Shown one piece after another: positions 51,260 through 59,663 of a DNA stretch of 64,000 nucleotides (positions are counted from its first letter, which is position 1; every line of letters starts with the position of its first letter). The notes beneath the pieces are model-generated. The model ran no database searches and was not told the DNA's origin. It was given only the letters and a program-made list of their open reading frames with translations. Origin of the DNA: Arthrobacter sp. fls2-241-R2A-200 (GTDB taxonomy: Bacteria; Actinomycetota; Actinomycetes; Actinomycetales; Micrococcaceae); NCBI RefSeq assembly GCF_030209745.1, contig NZ_JARVRJ010000003.1, positions 163,550-227,549 of the forward strand. The letters are read 5' to 3'. Position numbers and translations under genes: made by a program.

Positions 51260-51774
51260 CCACGACGCCTACCGTGCCGCCGTCGGGCCTTACCGTCCTC
51301 AGCCTGCCCATGGGCGACCCCCGCGTCCGGCCGCTCCTGGATGAACTCGCCGTTGAATACGCAACACGATACGGAGATTTTTTCAGCAGCGGGGGCGCGG
51401 CCGAGGAAATGAACAGGTACCCCGCCGAGGAGTTTGAGGCCCCACATGGTGCGCTGATCATCATCCAGGAGGAGGGTGAATCGGTGGCCGGGGGCGCGTT
51501 CCGCCGCTACGACGAAGACACGGCGGAGCTCAAGCGGATCTGGACGCACTCGGCACACCGTCGCCGCGGGCTGGCTCGCCGCGTGCTGACAGAACTTGAG
51601 GACGAGGCGCGACGTCGCGGGTACCGGAAGCTGTACCTGACCACCGGTCCGCGCCAGCCCGAAGCCAAGAATCTGTACCTCTCCACCGGCTACCAAGCAC
51701 TCTTCGACCTTGATGAGGACCCTGAGAAAATCATGCATCTGGCGTTCAGCAAGGATCTTGCACTGCCCAGCTAA
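51256..51774 (+). CDS. GNAT-family N-acetyltransferase
   Basis: This 172-residue acetyltransferase starts with ATG overlapping the preceding stop (ATGA). The acetyl-CoA site is AELKRIWTHSAHRRRGLARRVLTELEDEARRRGYRKLYLTTGPRQPEAKNLYLSTGYQALFD: the R/Q-x-x-G-x-G/A loop reads RRRGLA, and the final beta strand and tyrosine are conserved. It could acetylate the amino group of an imported amino acid derivative before monooxygenation, as YxeL/SnaA proteins do in Bacillus organosulfur breakdown. That parallel rests on gene context only. Confidence 0.9.
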   Translation: MTTTPTVPPSGLTVLSLPMGDPRVRPLLDELAVEYATRYGDFFSSGGAAEEMNRYPAEEFEAPHGALIIIQEEGESVAGGAFRRYDEDTAELKRIWTHSAHRRRGLARRVLTELEDEARRRGYRKLYLTTGPRQPEAKNLYLSTGYQALFDLDEDPEKIMHLAFSKDLALPS

Positions 51775-51777
51775 GCT

Positions 51778-53397
51778 ATGCCCATGGCCAACAAAACCAC
51801 TGCTGAAAAACTCGCCACCATCCAGCAGGGGTACACCCTGCAAGGTGCCACCATTGAGCTGGGTGCCGCGATCGTGGACGACGTCGTCCACAAAGAAGCC
51901 CAGGTCCGGCTGCCCCTTGCCATGATGAACCGGCATGGCTTGGTGGCTGGCGCGACAGGCACAGGCAAGACGGTTACGCTGCACATGATGGCGGAACAGC
52001 TCTCGACGGCGGGTGTGCCGGTTTTCCTCGCGGACATCAAGGGTGATCTTTCCGGACTGGCGACGGCGGGGACCCCGAGTGAGAAGCTCACCGCGCGCAC
52101 CGAATCCCTGGGCCAGCAGTGGCAAGCAAAGAACTTCCCTGTGGAGTTCCTTTCCCTTGGCGGCGACGGCAACGGAATCCCGGTCCGTGCCACCATTTCT
52201 TCGTTCGGGCCCATCCTGCTCTCGCGCATCATGGACCTCAACGACACCCAAGAGTCCAGCCTGCAGTTGATCTTCCACTTCGCGGACCAGCGACAACTCG
52301 AACTCGTAGACCTCAAGGACCTCCGCGCCGTCATCCAGTACCTCACCTCCGACGAGGGCAAGGCCGAACTGGAGAATCTGGGCGGACTCTCCAAGGCCAC
52401 AGCCGGTGTGATCCTGCGTGAACTGGTCAATCTGGAAGCCCAGGGCATGGAGAAGTTCTTTGGTGAGCCGGAGTTCGATACCGCCGAGCTTCTGCGCACC
52501 GCGCCCGATGGCCGCGGCGTGGTCAGCTGCCTTGAGCTTCCCACCCTCCAGACCAAGCCGCTCCTGTTTTCCACCTTCCTCATGTGGCTGCTGGCGGACT
52601 TGTTCGAAGACCTCCCCGAAGCCGGCGACCTGGACAAGCCCAAACTCGTCTTTTTCCTCGACGAAGCCCATTTGCTGTTCAACGGCGCTTCCAAGGCGTT
52701 CCTCGAAGCCATCACCACCACGATCAGGCTCATCCGCTCCAAAGGCGTAGGCATCTTCTTCGTCACCCAAACACCCAAAGACGTACCGGCTGACGTTCTC
52801 GGGCAACTGGCCAACCGCGTGCAGCACGCACTCCGGGCCTTCACCCCAGAGGACGCCAAGGCGCTCAAAGCCACAGTCTCCACGTTCCCGGTCAGTGATT
52901 ACGACCTCGAAAAAACCCTCACCTCGGCTGGCATCGGGGAGGCCGTCATCACAGTGATGAACGAGAAAGGCGCTCCCACTCCCGTGGCCCTGACGCGCCT
53001 GCGTGCCCCGGAATCTGTTATCGGACCCAGCGCAGATGACCTCGTCCGCAGTTCCGTGGCGGCATCCTCACTCCTGGCCAAGTACGGCACGGCAGTGGAC
53101 AACGTCTCCGCCTACGAGAAGCTACGCGGTCAAGGTGCAGTGCCCACTGGCGACGCAGCCCCCGGGCAACCCCCGGTTCCGGCATCCGCCGAGCCCCTTC
53201 CGGCGCCCTCCGCACCCCTTCCGGCACCCATTCCCGAGCAGGCTTCGCCGCAGGAGGGCATGTTCGGTGACATTGCCGGCGCCCTCGGTGGTGTCTTGGG
53301 TGGAGGCCTGAAGAGCATGGCCCGTTCCATGGGCAATCAACTTGGCCGCGACCTCATGCGGGGCGTCTTCGGCACGTCCTCAAGGCGTCGCCGCTAG
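51778..53397 (+). CDS. HerA-like ATPase (DUF853/helicase HerA-like)
   Basis: This 539-residue P-loop ATPase has Walker A GATGTGKTVT (~residues 57-66), ADIKGDLSGLA, and Walker B LVFFLDEAHLLF followed by IRLIRSKGVGIFFVTQTPKDVPADVLGQLANRVQHALRAFTPEDAKALKAT, the sensor and arginine-finger region of the DUF853 family. Related to HerA/FtsK DNA translocases, but most members have no demonstrated function. A Pro/Ala-rich linker (~460-500) joins a Gly-rich, Arg-tailed C-terminus (GGLKSMARSMGNQLGRDLMRGVFGTSSRRRR). It starts 4 bp after the GNAT stop, so it may be transcribed with it, though its role is probably independent. A large hairpin follows its stop. Confidence 0.9.
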   Translation: MPMANKTTAEKLATIQQGYTLQGATIELGAAIVDDVVHKEAQVRLPLAMMNRHGLVAGATGTGKTVTLHMMAEQLSTAGVPVFLADIKGDLSGLATAGTPSEKLTARTESLGQQWQAKNFPVEFLSLGGDGNGIPVRATISSFGPILLSRIMDLNDTQESSLQLIFHFADQRQLELVDLKDLRAVIQYLTSDEGKAELENLGGLSKATAGVILRELVNLEAQGMEKFFGEPEFDTAELLRTAPDGRGVVSCLELPTLQTKPLLFSTFLMWLLADLFEDLPEAGDLDKPKLVFFLDEAHLLFNGASKAFLEAITTTIRLIRSKGVGIFFVTQTPKDVPADVLGQLANRVQHALRAFTPEDAKALKATVSTFPVSDYDLEKTLTSAGIGEAVITVMNEKGAPTPVALTRLRAPESVIGPSADDLVRSSVAASSLLAKYGTAVDNVSAYEKLRGQGAVPTGDAAPGQPPVPASAEPLPAPSAPLPAPIPEQASPQEGMFGDIAGALGGVLGGGLKSMARSMGNQLGRDLMRGVFGTSSRRRR

Positions 53398-53408
53398 CCG
53401 TACTTTCC

Positions 53409-53457
53409 AGCCCGACGGCGGGTGGCGGCACTGCTTGCTGCCACCCGCCGTCGGGCT
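53409..53457 (+). terminator. Strong GC-rich hairpin after the HerA-like gene
   Basis: An 18-bp perfect stem, AGCCCGACGGCGGGTGGC (53409-53426) with its complement at 53440-53457, and a 13-nt loop. It is not followed by a long T-run, so it may work as a weak terminator or as a Rho-type or processing structure. Confidence 0.65.
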
Positions 53458-53521
53458 TCTCCACACGGTGGATAAAACCCGCCCTGACGTCATCCTGCGC
53501 CGTGGTTGCGCCCGCTGCAGG

Positions 53522-53527
53522 TAACGT
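53522..53527 (+). promoter_or_regulatory. -10 box for the anchored-protein gene (leaderless arrangement)
   Basis: TAACGT is 7 nt before GTG 53535. AAAGGG between them would be a ribosome site for a second in-frame GTG at 53541, so either start is possible. Confidence 0.4.
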
Positions 53528-53534
53528 AAAGGGC

Positions 53535-54533
53535 GTGCAGGTGAGCCAAGCGATAGTCAAGACCGCAGCCGGGTGGCTTCTCGGTCTGATGCTTGCTGTC
53601 GCCGGAGCCATAGTTTGCATCAATGTGGTCAGCTCGTCGGTGGCGAGCCCGCAACAGCCCGTCAAGGAATACCTTCAAGCCTTGCAGAGCGGCAAAGGCG
53701 AAGAAGCTTTGGGCCTCCTGCGGGCCAAAGTGCCGCCTGCAAACGCTGCGATGCTGGACGGAACTGCCCTGCAAACGGCCGCCTCCACATTGGCCGACAT
53801 CAAGGTGGGCACCCCGCAGTCCCGTGACGGCAACCGGATGGCGGTTCCGGTCGACTACACCTTGGACGGCAAGCGGCTTCACACCGAGTTCCTGGTGGAA
53901 CGGGTGGACACTCAATGGTTGTTCTTCGCGAAATGGGCGTTCGTCCCCACCACGCTGCCCACCATCGACGTCACGGTGGTCAACGCCAGCGAGGTAGCAC
54001 TCAACGGGATGCCCGTGAACATGCCCAATGGCCGGAACACCTTCGCCGTCTTCTACCCGGGCAAGTACGAGGCCAGCCTTAACGGGACCTACTTCGAAGC
54101 GCCGCCGACGTCAGCCCTCGTTTCAACCCGCGATACTGCGCAGGCACCGCTGAACCTGCAAACCCGCTCCACCAAGGCCATGAACGACGCCGTCCAAGGC
54201 AAAGTCAAGGAGTTCCTGGACACCTGTGCCGCCCAGGCCACAGCGCAACAACGGCTTCAGCCCGACTGCCCGTTCTACCACGTGAGTAACGCCCGGGTAG
54301 TGGATGGAACCATCAAGTGGGCCATCACTGAGTACCCCAAGGTCACCATCGAACCGTTCAGTGGCAGATGGGTAGTGGCGCCGCTCAACGGCAAAGCCAA
54401 GCTAACCGCCCGCGAGATAGACCTGTTCACCGGGATCGCGCACGACCTCAGCGTGGAGCACGATTTCAGCTTCACCACGCAGCTGGATGTCTCAGGCGGC
54501 AAAGTGACCGTCACGCCGATGCTGACGTTCTAG
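53535..54533 (+). CDS. Membrane-anchored extracellular protein of unknown function
   Basis: A protein of ~332 residues with one N-terminal membrane segment (TAAGWLLGLMLAVAGAIVCINVV, ~residues 10-32) followed by a soluble extracellular part. A helical region (QPVKEYLQALQSGKGEEALGLLRAKVPPANAAMLDGTALQTAASTLADIKVGTP) is followed by beta-rich domains (VPVDYTLDGKRLHTEFLVERVDTQWLFFAKWAFVPTTLPTIDVTVVNASEVALNGMPVNMPNGRNTFAVFYPGKYEASL). This resembles NTF2/DUF4878-type membrane proteins. I do not recognise a specific family. It stands alone, convergent with the NHL protein gene. Confidence 0.75.
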   Translation: MQVSQAIVKTAAGWLLGLMLAVAGAIVCINVVSSSVASPQQPVKEYLQALQSGKGEEALGLLRAKVPPANAAMLDGTALQTAASTLADIKVGTPQSRDGNRMAVPVDYTLDGKRLHTEFLVERVDTQWLFFAKWAFVPTTLPTIDVTVVNASEVALNGMPVNMPNGRNTFAVFYPGKYEASLNGTYFEAPPTSALVSTRDTAQAPLNLQTRSTKAMNDAVQGKVKEFLDTCAAQATAQQRLQPDCPFYHVSNARVVDGTIKWAITEYPKVTIEPFSGRWVVAPLNGKAKLTAREIDLFTGIAHDLSVEHDFSFTTQLDVSGGKVTVTPMLTF

Positions 54534-54574
54534 ATCGGTCCGCTCCGGGCACTTCGCCCCCTGATGCCTCGCTG

Positions 54575-56548
54575 TTAGTCCATGCCCCGAAGGTCCAGCA
54601 CGAGCTCCGATTCGCCATCCGCCTGCAACACAACCGGGATGCCCCAGTCCTGCTGGTAGAGGTGGCAGGCTGCGTGATCCGGGATCTCGCCGTCTTCAGT
54701 CTCGGGTCCGTCGCAGGCAGCTGCGCGCGCGGTGATGTGAAGTATGCCTTCGGGAACATCGCTCGACAACTCGAGGGTGCGCAGCAGCCCCACCGACGTT
54801 CCGCCTCCGGAAACCAGGAGTTCGGCTGGCGTGGATGAGATTTTCAGCTGTGTGGGGTCACCCCAACGGTCATCCAGCTTCTGGCCTGTGGGGGCCTTGA
54901 AACGGACGGTCAATTCCAGCGCTCCTGGGGTCACCGGGCTCTTGGGCCGGTGCGTCTGCGATGCGCCCTCGTCAACCTGCTGGGCTTCCTTGGGGATCGG
55001 CACCAAAACCAGCTGGTGCTTGTTGGACTCCACCACAACAAGCAGCGGCTCGCTGCCCTCCACCTGAACCACGACGACGTCGCTGGGCTCCGCGAGACCC
55101 CGCGCCAAGGTCGAGACGGTCTTGGTGGTGGGGTCGTATCGACGTACGGCACCGTTATACGTGTCCGCGATGGCCACGGAGCCGTCCGGGAGAACCGTGA
55201 CTCCGAGGGGGTGCTGTAGGCGGGCGTCATCAGCCGCGCCATCCCGGAAACCGAAGTCGAACAGGCCCTTACCCACTGCTGTCTCCACGGTCACCCCGGA
55301 ATCGCCGATCACGAGGCGGCGCAACGAGGATGTTTCGGAGTCAGCCACCCAGATGTTGTCGTCGGCATCGATGGCCAAACCGGACGACTGGGCAAACCAT
55401 GCTTCTTCGGCTTTGCCGTCCAAGAGGCCCTCCAAGCCTGAACCTGCCAGTATGGACACGCCATTGGTCAACGGATCGAAAGCAAAGATTTGGTGGGTTC
55501 CTGCCATGGCAATTACCACGCGCTGCAGCTTTTCGCTCCAGACCACGTCCCATGGCGAGGAGAGCGAGACGCCGGTACCACGGCCGAGCACCCCGACGTC
55601 GACGGCGTCGGCAGCGAAGTCTGCAGGGCCGCCGTCGTGGTGTTTGGACCAATCGCCCGCACCGGAGTCCGTCACGCGGGCCGGACCTGCGTCCAGCAAC
55701 CGCTGAACACCGTTACCCGCCACGGTCTGAACGTAACCGGAGCTCAGGGTCACACCGCGGAGGCGGTGGTTGACGGTATCGGCCACGACGGCGTCGTAGC
55801 CGAGCTTCCACGCGAGTTCAGGCGGCAAGAGAGCCACGCCCTGGGGTTCGTTGAATTGTGCGATCTCCGCCTGGCCGTCCGCGTATCCCTTGGTACCCGA
55901 CCCAATGACGCGTTCGACGGTTTCCAAATCGGGGCGCAACTCCACCAATCGGTGGTGGCCTGAGTCCACAACCAAGTAATTGCCGTTGGCAAGTTGGGTG
56001 GCCTTGCCGGGGAAGCGCAAAGTGCCCGACGTCGGCGCGGGCGCCACGTAGGGGCCGTCTCCACGGTGGAGGGTTCCCTTGGCTTCATGCTCGGCCACGA
56101 GTTCCTCAAGCAGGACGCCCAGGCCGCCAGCGTGGCCTTCACCGGAGAGGTGGGCAACGATGTAGCCCTCAGGGTCCACCACCACCAGGGTGGGCCAAGC
56201 GCGGGCTGTGTAAGCCTTCCACGTGGCCAACTCGGGGTCATCCAAAACCGGGTGGTGGATTTCGTAGCGCTCGACGGCTGACGCCAACGCCACGGGGTCC
56301 GCTTCGTGCTCGAACTTGGGCGAATGCACGCCCACTGTCACCAGGACGTCGGAGTACTTCTCCTCCAACGGGCGGAGCTCGTCGAGGACGTGAAGGCAGT
56401 TGATGCAGCAGAAAGTCCAGAAATCCAGCAGCACGATCTTGCCGCGAAGAGACTCAAGGTCCAAGGACTTGCCACCCGTGTTGAGCCATCCACGGCCCTC
56501 CAGTTCCGAGGCCCGGACCCGCAGTTGGGTGCGTACGGTATCGCTCAT
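54575..56548 (-). CDS. Thioredoxin-like and NHL-repeat protein (NHLRC2-like)
   Basis: This 657-residue cytoplasmic protein has a thioredoxin-like N-terminal domain (residues ~20-160) with the motif WTFCCINC (C48-x-x-C51) and HSPKFEHEAD, then NHL-type beta-propeller repeats (~175-520: LANGNYLVVDSGHHRLVEL, GYDAVVADTVNHRLRGVTL, LQHPLGVTVLPDGSVAIADTYNGAVRRYD). A C-terminal domain of ~120 residues follows (LTVRFKAPTGQKLDDRWGDPTQLKIS...CHLYQQDWGIPV). The same three-part layout is found in the NHLRC2 family. It overlaps the CopD-CtaG gene by 4 bp, so it may serve redox steps of copper or cytochrome oxidase maturation (inferred). Confidence 0.9.
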   Translation of the reverse strand: MSDTVRTQLRVRASELEGRGWLNTGGKSLDLESLRGKIVLLDFWTFCCINCLHVLDELRPLEEKYSDVLVTVGVHSPKFEHEADPVALASAVERYEIHHPVLDDPELATWKAYTARAWPTLVVVDPEGYIVAHLSGEGHAGGLGVLLEELVAEHEAKGTLHRGDGPYVAPAPTSGTLRFPGKATQLANGNYLVVDSGHHRLVELRPDLETVERVIGSGTKGYADGQAEIAQFNEPQGVALLPPELAWKLGYDAVVADTVNHRLRGVTLSSGYVQTVAGNGVQRLLDAGPARVTDSGAGDWSKHHDGGPADFAADAVDVGVLGRGTGVSLSSPWDVVWSEKLQRVVIAMAGTHQIFAFDPLTNGVSILAGSGLEGLLDGKAEEAWFAQSSGLAIDADDNIWVADSETSSLRRLVIGDSGVTVETAVGKGLFDFGFRDGAADDARLQHPLGVTVLPDGSVAIADTYNGAVRRYDPTTKTVSTLARGLAEPSDVVVVQVEGSEPLLVVVESNKHQLVLVPIPKEAQQVDEGASQTHRPKSPVTPGALELTVRFKAPTGQKLDDRWGDPTQLKISSTPAELLVSGGGTSVGLLRTLELSSDVPEGILHITARAAACDGPETEDGEIPDHAACHLYQQDWGIPVVLQADGESELVLDLRGMD

Positions 56549-58692
56549 GAGCGTCCTTCCAGCTTGGTGTTTCGTTCGGGCTGACCCGTTGAGTCGTCTG
56601 TGGCTTCCGCGTTCGCTGAGTTACCGGGTGCGGTTCGGCTGGTCATTTTGGCATCGCGATCGGCCAGCCGGGCAAACATATCGTTGTAAGCACTGAGGTC
56701 GGCGTCATTATTCCTGTCAGCTGCACGGTCGACCCTGCGGGTTTCCCGTTCGTCCGAGCGGGACCACATGACCGCCACTCCGATAGCGACAAGAAGGGTG
56801 GGCACTTCACCAATGCCCCACGCCACGGCACCGCCGAGTTGTTGGTCGCCGATGGCCGACGCACCCCAGGTCCGGCCCAGGTTCCCGAAGTAGTCCGCTG
56901 CCAGCAAACCGGTGCCGCCCATGATCGCGACACCGAAGAAGGCGTGGAAGGCCATGGTGGCCAGCAAGAGCAGCAGGCGCATGGGGTACGGGGCACGCCG
57001 CGGCAAGGGATCGCTCCCGATCATGCTCAGTACAAAGATGTAACCCGTGAGGAGGAAGTGAAGGTTCATGAGCTCATGGCCCACATGTTGGCGCATCGCC
57101 AAGCCGAAGAGGTCCGAGTAATAGAACAAAACGATCGAGCCTGCGAAGTTCGCCGCAGCAAACAACGGGTGGGTCACCACTTGGGAGAACCGTGAATGAA
57201 CGAAAAGCAGCAACCACTCCCGCAGGCCCCTGGAACCGTGCGTACCTTCGCCCCGGCTTGGAAGTGCACGCAGGGCGAGCGTCACGGGTGTGCCCAGCAC
57301 CAAGAAGATGGGTGCCACCATGGTCAATGCCATGTGGTCCACCATGTGGGCCGAAAACAGTACCCGGCCATACACCGATGGAGGTCCGGAGGTGATGTAG
57401 GTGAGTGCCACCAGACCAATGAACCAGTTCACCGACCGGAACCAGGACCACTTGTCCCCACGTTTCCGGACCTTGGCGATGCCCATGATGTACGTCACGG
57501 CACCAAAGAGCGCCACAGCTACCCAGAGCCAATCAAGCCGCCATTCGGTCAACCAACGTACCGGAGTCAGCTCGGGCGGCAGCTCGTAGCCGGAAAGAAT
57601 GAAGGCCGGGGAGGCATCCGCGGCGTATGTGGTGGGTTGCGGCGGGGCGGAGCGCCCTAGAGCGACCGCGAGTCCCGACGTCGCACCCATGACCAGCAGT
57701 TCAACCAAGACCAACTGCCACAGCACGCGGCGTGCGGAGAGTGAACCGCTTTTGCTGAGCTGGGGAATCACCCATTTCCGGTGCATGAAGCCGATACCGC
57801 CCAGCACCAGCGTGGCCAAGGTCTTGGCCACGATGATCTGGCCGTACGCGGAACCGAACAAGTCGCCAAAACTGGTGACCCGGATTGCCGCGTTGATGAC
57901 GCCGGATCCAAACACCAGCACGAACGCAAAGCCGGCCAACGACGAGAACCGACGGAGCGTTTGGTCCGTGATATCCGTGGTCCCTTTGCTCTTGGACCCC
58001 GCGAGGAGACTGGACAGCACAGCGAGCATGATGATTCCGCCGACCCACGTGGAGACGCCGAGGAGGTGCAACCCCAAAGAGTTGATGGCCCCCTCGTGAT
58101 CACTCGAACTCGAGGAGTGGCCAATGAGGGCCGTCGGAATCAGACCTATAAGCGCGAGGACCAACGTGAATGCCAGCCCGGTCAGTGACCGAACGCCAAA
58201 CAGTGCAGTAGTGACCACGGCGGCAATGATGGTGACGGCGAGCCATGCTTTTCCGGTATCAATATCCGTCATGAAGTAGACCAGTGACCGCGTGAACTGC
58301 GCGTCCCCGGAGATACCCAAACCCGCCACGTCCGAGTAGGTTAGGACCAGAACCGCGACGGCAGATAGGGTCCATGCAGCGCCCGCGCCAGCCGCCACGG
58401 CGAGGGCCCGTGTGAACGCGGGATGCTCGGGGGCGTCAAGATCCTTTTCACGGGAGCGGGAGCCGCCGAGGTTCTTGGGGAGAATCCCAACGGCGAATAG
58501 TAGCCCTCCCACCACAGTGGCCAAGGACATGTCCTGGACCGCTTTGGCAATCGGAAGTCCCCAACGGACCAAAGCCCCGGGGTCTGAGACTTGGCGCGCC
58601 GCCGCTGCGCCCGAGAAGACGAGGGCCAGAGCCATGGCCACGAAGAGTACGGCCAAACCGGCAAGCTGCCAGGGAACCGAGATTCCCATCAT
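56545..58692 (-). CDS. CopD-CtaG fusion: copper-resistance D and cytochrome c oxidase assembly (caa3-type) membrane protein
   Basis: A membrane protein of ~715 residues with two halves. The N-terminal half contains the CopD domain (LVYFMTDIDTGKAWLAVTIIAAVVTTALFGVRSLTGLAFTLVLALIGLIPTALIGHSSSSSDHEGAINSLGLHLLGVSTWVGGI), with histidines suited to copper binding. The C-terminal half (from WLTEWRLDWLWVAVALFGAVTYIMGIAKVRKRG) is the CtaG_Caa3 domain with SAHMVDHMALTMVAPIFLVLGTPVTLALR and HELMNLHFLLTGYIFVLSMIGSDPLPRR. A polar tail of ~85 residues ends it. ATG 58692 has a strong GGAGGT 6 nt upstream and is preferred over GTG 58764. It probably handles copper for cytochrome oxidase. Confidence 0.93.
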   Translation of the reverse strand: MMGISVPWQLAGLAVLFVAMALALVFSGAAAARQVSDPGALVRWGLPIAKAVQDMSLATVVGGLLFAVGILPKNLGGSRSREKDLDAPEHPAFTRALAVAAGAGAAWTLSAVAVLVLTYSDVAGLGISGDAQFTRSLVYFMTDIDTGKAWLAVTIIAAVVTTALFGVRSLTGLAFTLVLALIGLIPTALIGHSSSSSDHEGAINSLGLHLLGVSTWVGGIIMLAVLSSLLAGSKSKGTTDITDQTLRRFSSLAGFAFVLVFGSGVINAAIRVTSFGDLFGSAYGQIIVAKTLATLVLGGIGFMHRKWVIPQLSKSGSLSARRVLWQLVLVELLVMGATSGLAVALGRSAPPQPTTYAADASPAFILSGYELPPELTPVRWLTEWRLDWLWVAVALFGAVTYIMGIAKVRKRGDKWSWFRSVNWFIGLVALTYITSGPPSVYGRVLFSAHMVDHMALTMVAPIFLVLGTPVTLALRALPSRGEGTHGSRGLREWLLLFVHSRFSQVVTHPLFAAANFAGSIVLFYYSDLFGLAMRQHVGHELMNLHFLLTGYIFVLSMIGSDPLPRRAPYPMRLLLLLATMAFHAFFGVAIMGGTGLLAADYFGNLGRTWGASAIGDQQLGGAVAWGIGEVPTLLVAIGVAVMWSRSDERETRRVDRAADRNNDADLSAYNDMFARLADRDAKMTSRTAPGNSANAEATDDSTGQPERNTKLEGRS

Positions 58693-58839
58693 GGCAGTAC
58701 CTCCACGCCCTCCCGGCTTGGGGGCTGTGGAGGGGGCAGTTGCTGAATTTCTTGCTAGTGGCACTCATCCATTGTCCGCTACGTAGTGCCGGGCGGCGAA
58801 TCGGGACGCCATTGGGGAGGGGTAGTGGCATTAACGGCA

Positions 58840-58874
58840 GAAGGGACGGCAACCAAGCCGGCCGCCGTCCCTTC
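58840..58874 (-). terminator. Hairpin downstream of hup
   Basis: GAAGGGACGGC (58840-58850) and GCCGTCCCTTC (58864-58874) form a perfect 11-bp stem 23 bp beyond the HU stop codon. The loop is GC-rich and the T-run is poor. Confidence 0.6.
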
Positions 58875-58896
58875 CATGGCTTACGCCCAAAGGCAA

Positions 58897-59184
58897 TTAC
58901 TTCTTCTTGGCGACAGCAGCCTTCAGCTTGGAGCCAGCGGTCAGCTTGACGCTGTGGCCTGCGGCGATCTGGATGGTTTCGCCCGTCTGCGGGTTGCGGC
59001 CCGTGCGTGCGGCGCGGTCGGTGCGCTCAACGGCGAGCCAGCCCGGGATGGTGATCTTCTCGCCTGCGGCGACAGATGCCTCGAAGACCTCGAAGAGTGC
59101 ATCGAGCACGGAGTTGACGGCTGCCTGGCTGGTGCCGGCCTTGCCTGCTACCTCTGAAACGAGTTCACTACGGTTCTTAGCCAT
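58897..59184 (-). CDS. hup: Nucleoid-associated protein HU
   Basis: This 95-residue DNA-bending histone-like protein begins MAKNRSELVSEVAGKAGTSQAAVNSVLDALFEVFEASVAAGEKITIPGWLAVERTDRAARTGRNPQTGETIQIAAGHSVKLTAGSKLKAAV. The RNPQTGE arm tip that inserts into the minor groove is present, but the GF-G motif is GWLAV. The C-terminus is a lysine tail (KKK). Unlike mycobacterial HupB it has no long PAKKA tail. AGGAGG precedes the ATG. A terminator-like hairpin follows. It is a single-gene unit in a 480-bp non-coding upstream environment. Confidence 0.97.
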   Translation of the reverse strand: MAKNRSELVSEVAGKAGTSQAAVNSVLDALFEVFEASVAAGEKITIPGWLAVERTDRAARTGRNPQTGETIQIAAGHSVKLTAGSKLKAAVAKKK

Positions 59185-59200
59185 TTACGTCCTCCTGGAC

Positions 59201-59457
59201 TCATACGTTTTTGAACTTACAAGCGGACTGCGAGCAAGCCACTGTTCGAAAACTTACCAGCTTGGGCCCACATGGCCAGCCACTTCCGCGTGTTTCCGCG
59301 CTTTTTTGACGCAAATCACCGTTTTTTGGGGGTTTTTGGACCCTATTCATGCCGCTGGCGTATCGCTCGACGGCGGGCAAGCCCACCTTGGATTACCGGA
59401 TCGGAAGGTTGGAGAAGCACCGCCGAACGGTAGCCGAAGCAGCCTTCGTCGTTTTCC
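59201..59457. other. Non-coding region upstream of hup
   Basis: About 400 bp (59185-59586) separates hup from the micro-ORF; no reading frame here looks real. The minus-strand hup promoter must lie at the left. Runs of T (CGCTTTTTTGACG, CCGTTTTTTGGGGGTTTTTGG, 59300-59340) give phased A-tract-like DNA that may be bent. The right part holds the promoter of the LytTR regulator. Confidence 0.4.
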
Positions 59458-59486
59458 TTGCCAAATGAGTTCGCGGGCAATAGAGT
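59458..59486 (+). promoter_or_regulatory. Promoter of the micro-ORF/GAF-LytTR regulator unit
   Basis: TTGCCA (59458-59463), 17 bp, TAGAGT (59481-59486). Transcription would start near 59494, giving a ~170-nt leader before the regulator at 59664, and the 19-codon ORF lies within that leader. Confidence 0.6.
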
Positions 59487-59586
59487 CCACTACTACTCCA
59501 GAGGGAATGCGCTCTCGTTGGATGCATGGAACAAAGCACGCACCTTACCGTGCCCCTAAGACGGGCGGGAAGGAGTGTTGGACGCC

Positions 59587-59646
59587 ATGCCCGTTCGCAG
59601 CTGCTGCCTGAGCTACCGCGGCAGGCTCTGCGATTTCGATGAGTAG
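59587..59646 (+). CDS. Cysteine-containing micro-ORF (19 aa) in the regulator leader
   Basis: ATG 59587 has an excellent ribosome site (AAGGAG, ~9 nt upstream), better than that of the regulator behind it. The peptide MPVRSCCLSYRGRLCDFDE has three cysteines (a CC pair and one single) and ends at TAG 59644-59646, 17 nt before the regulator ATG. It could be a leader peptide whose translation senses cysteine supply or couples to the regulator, or a true small product. There is no homology evidence available to me. Confidence 0.45.
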   Translation: MPVRSCCLSYRGRLCDFDE

Positions 59647-59663
59647 CGCTAAGGCGGTCCCCC

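Noticed and set aside
59300..59340. T-rich runs downstream of nothing, read as a terminator.
   Set aside because: No GC-rich stem precedes the T-runs on either strand; listed only as possible bent DNA.
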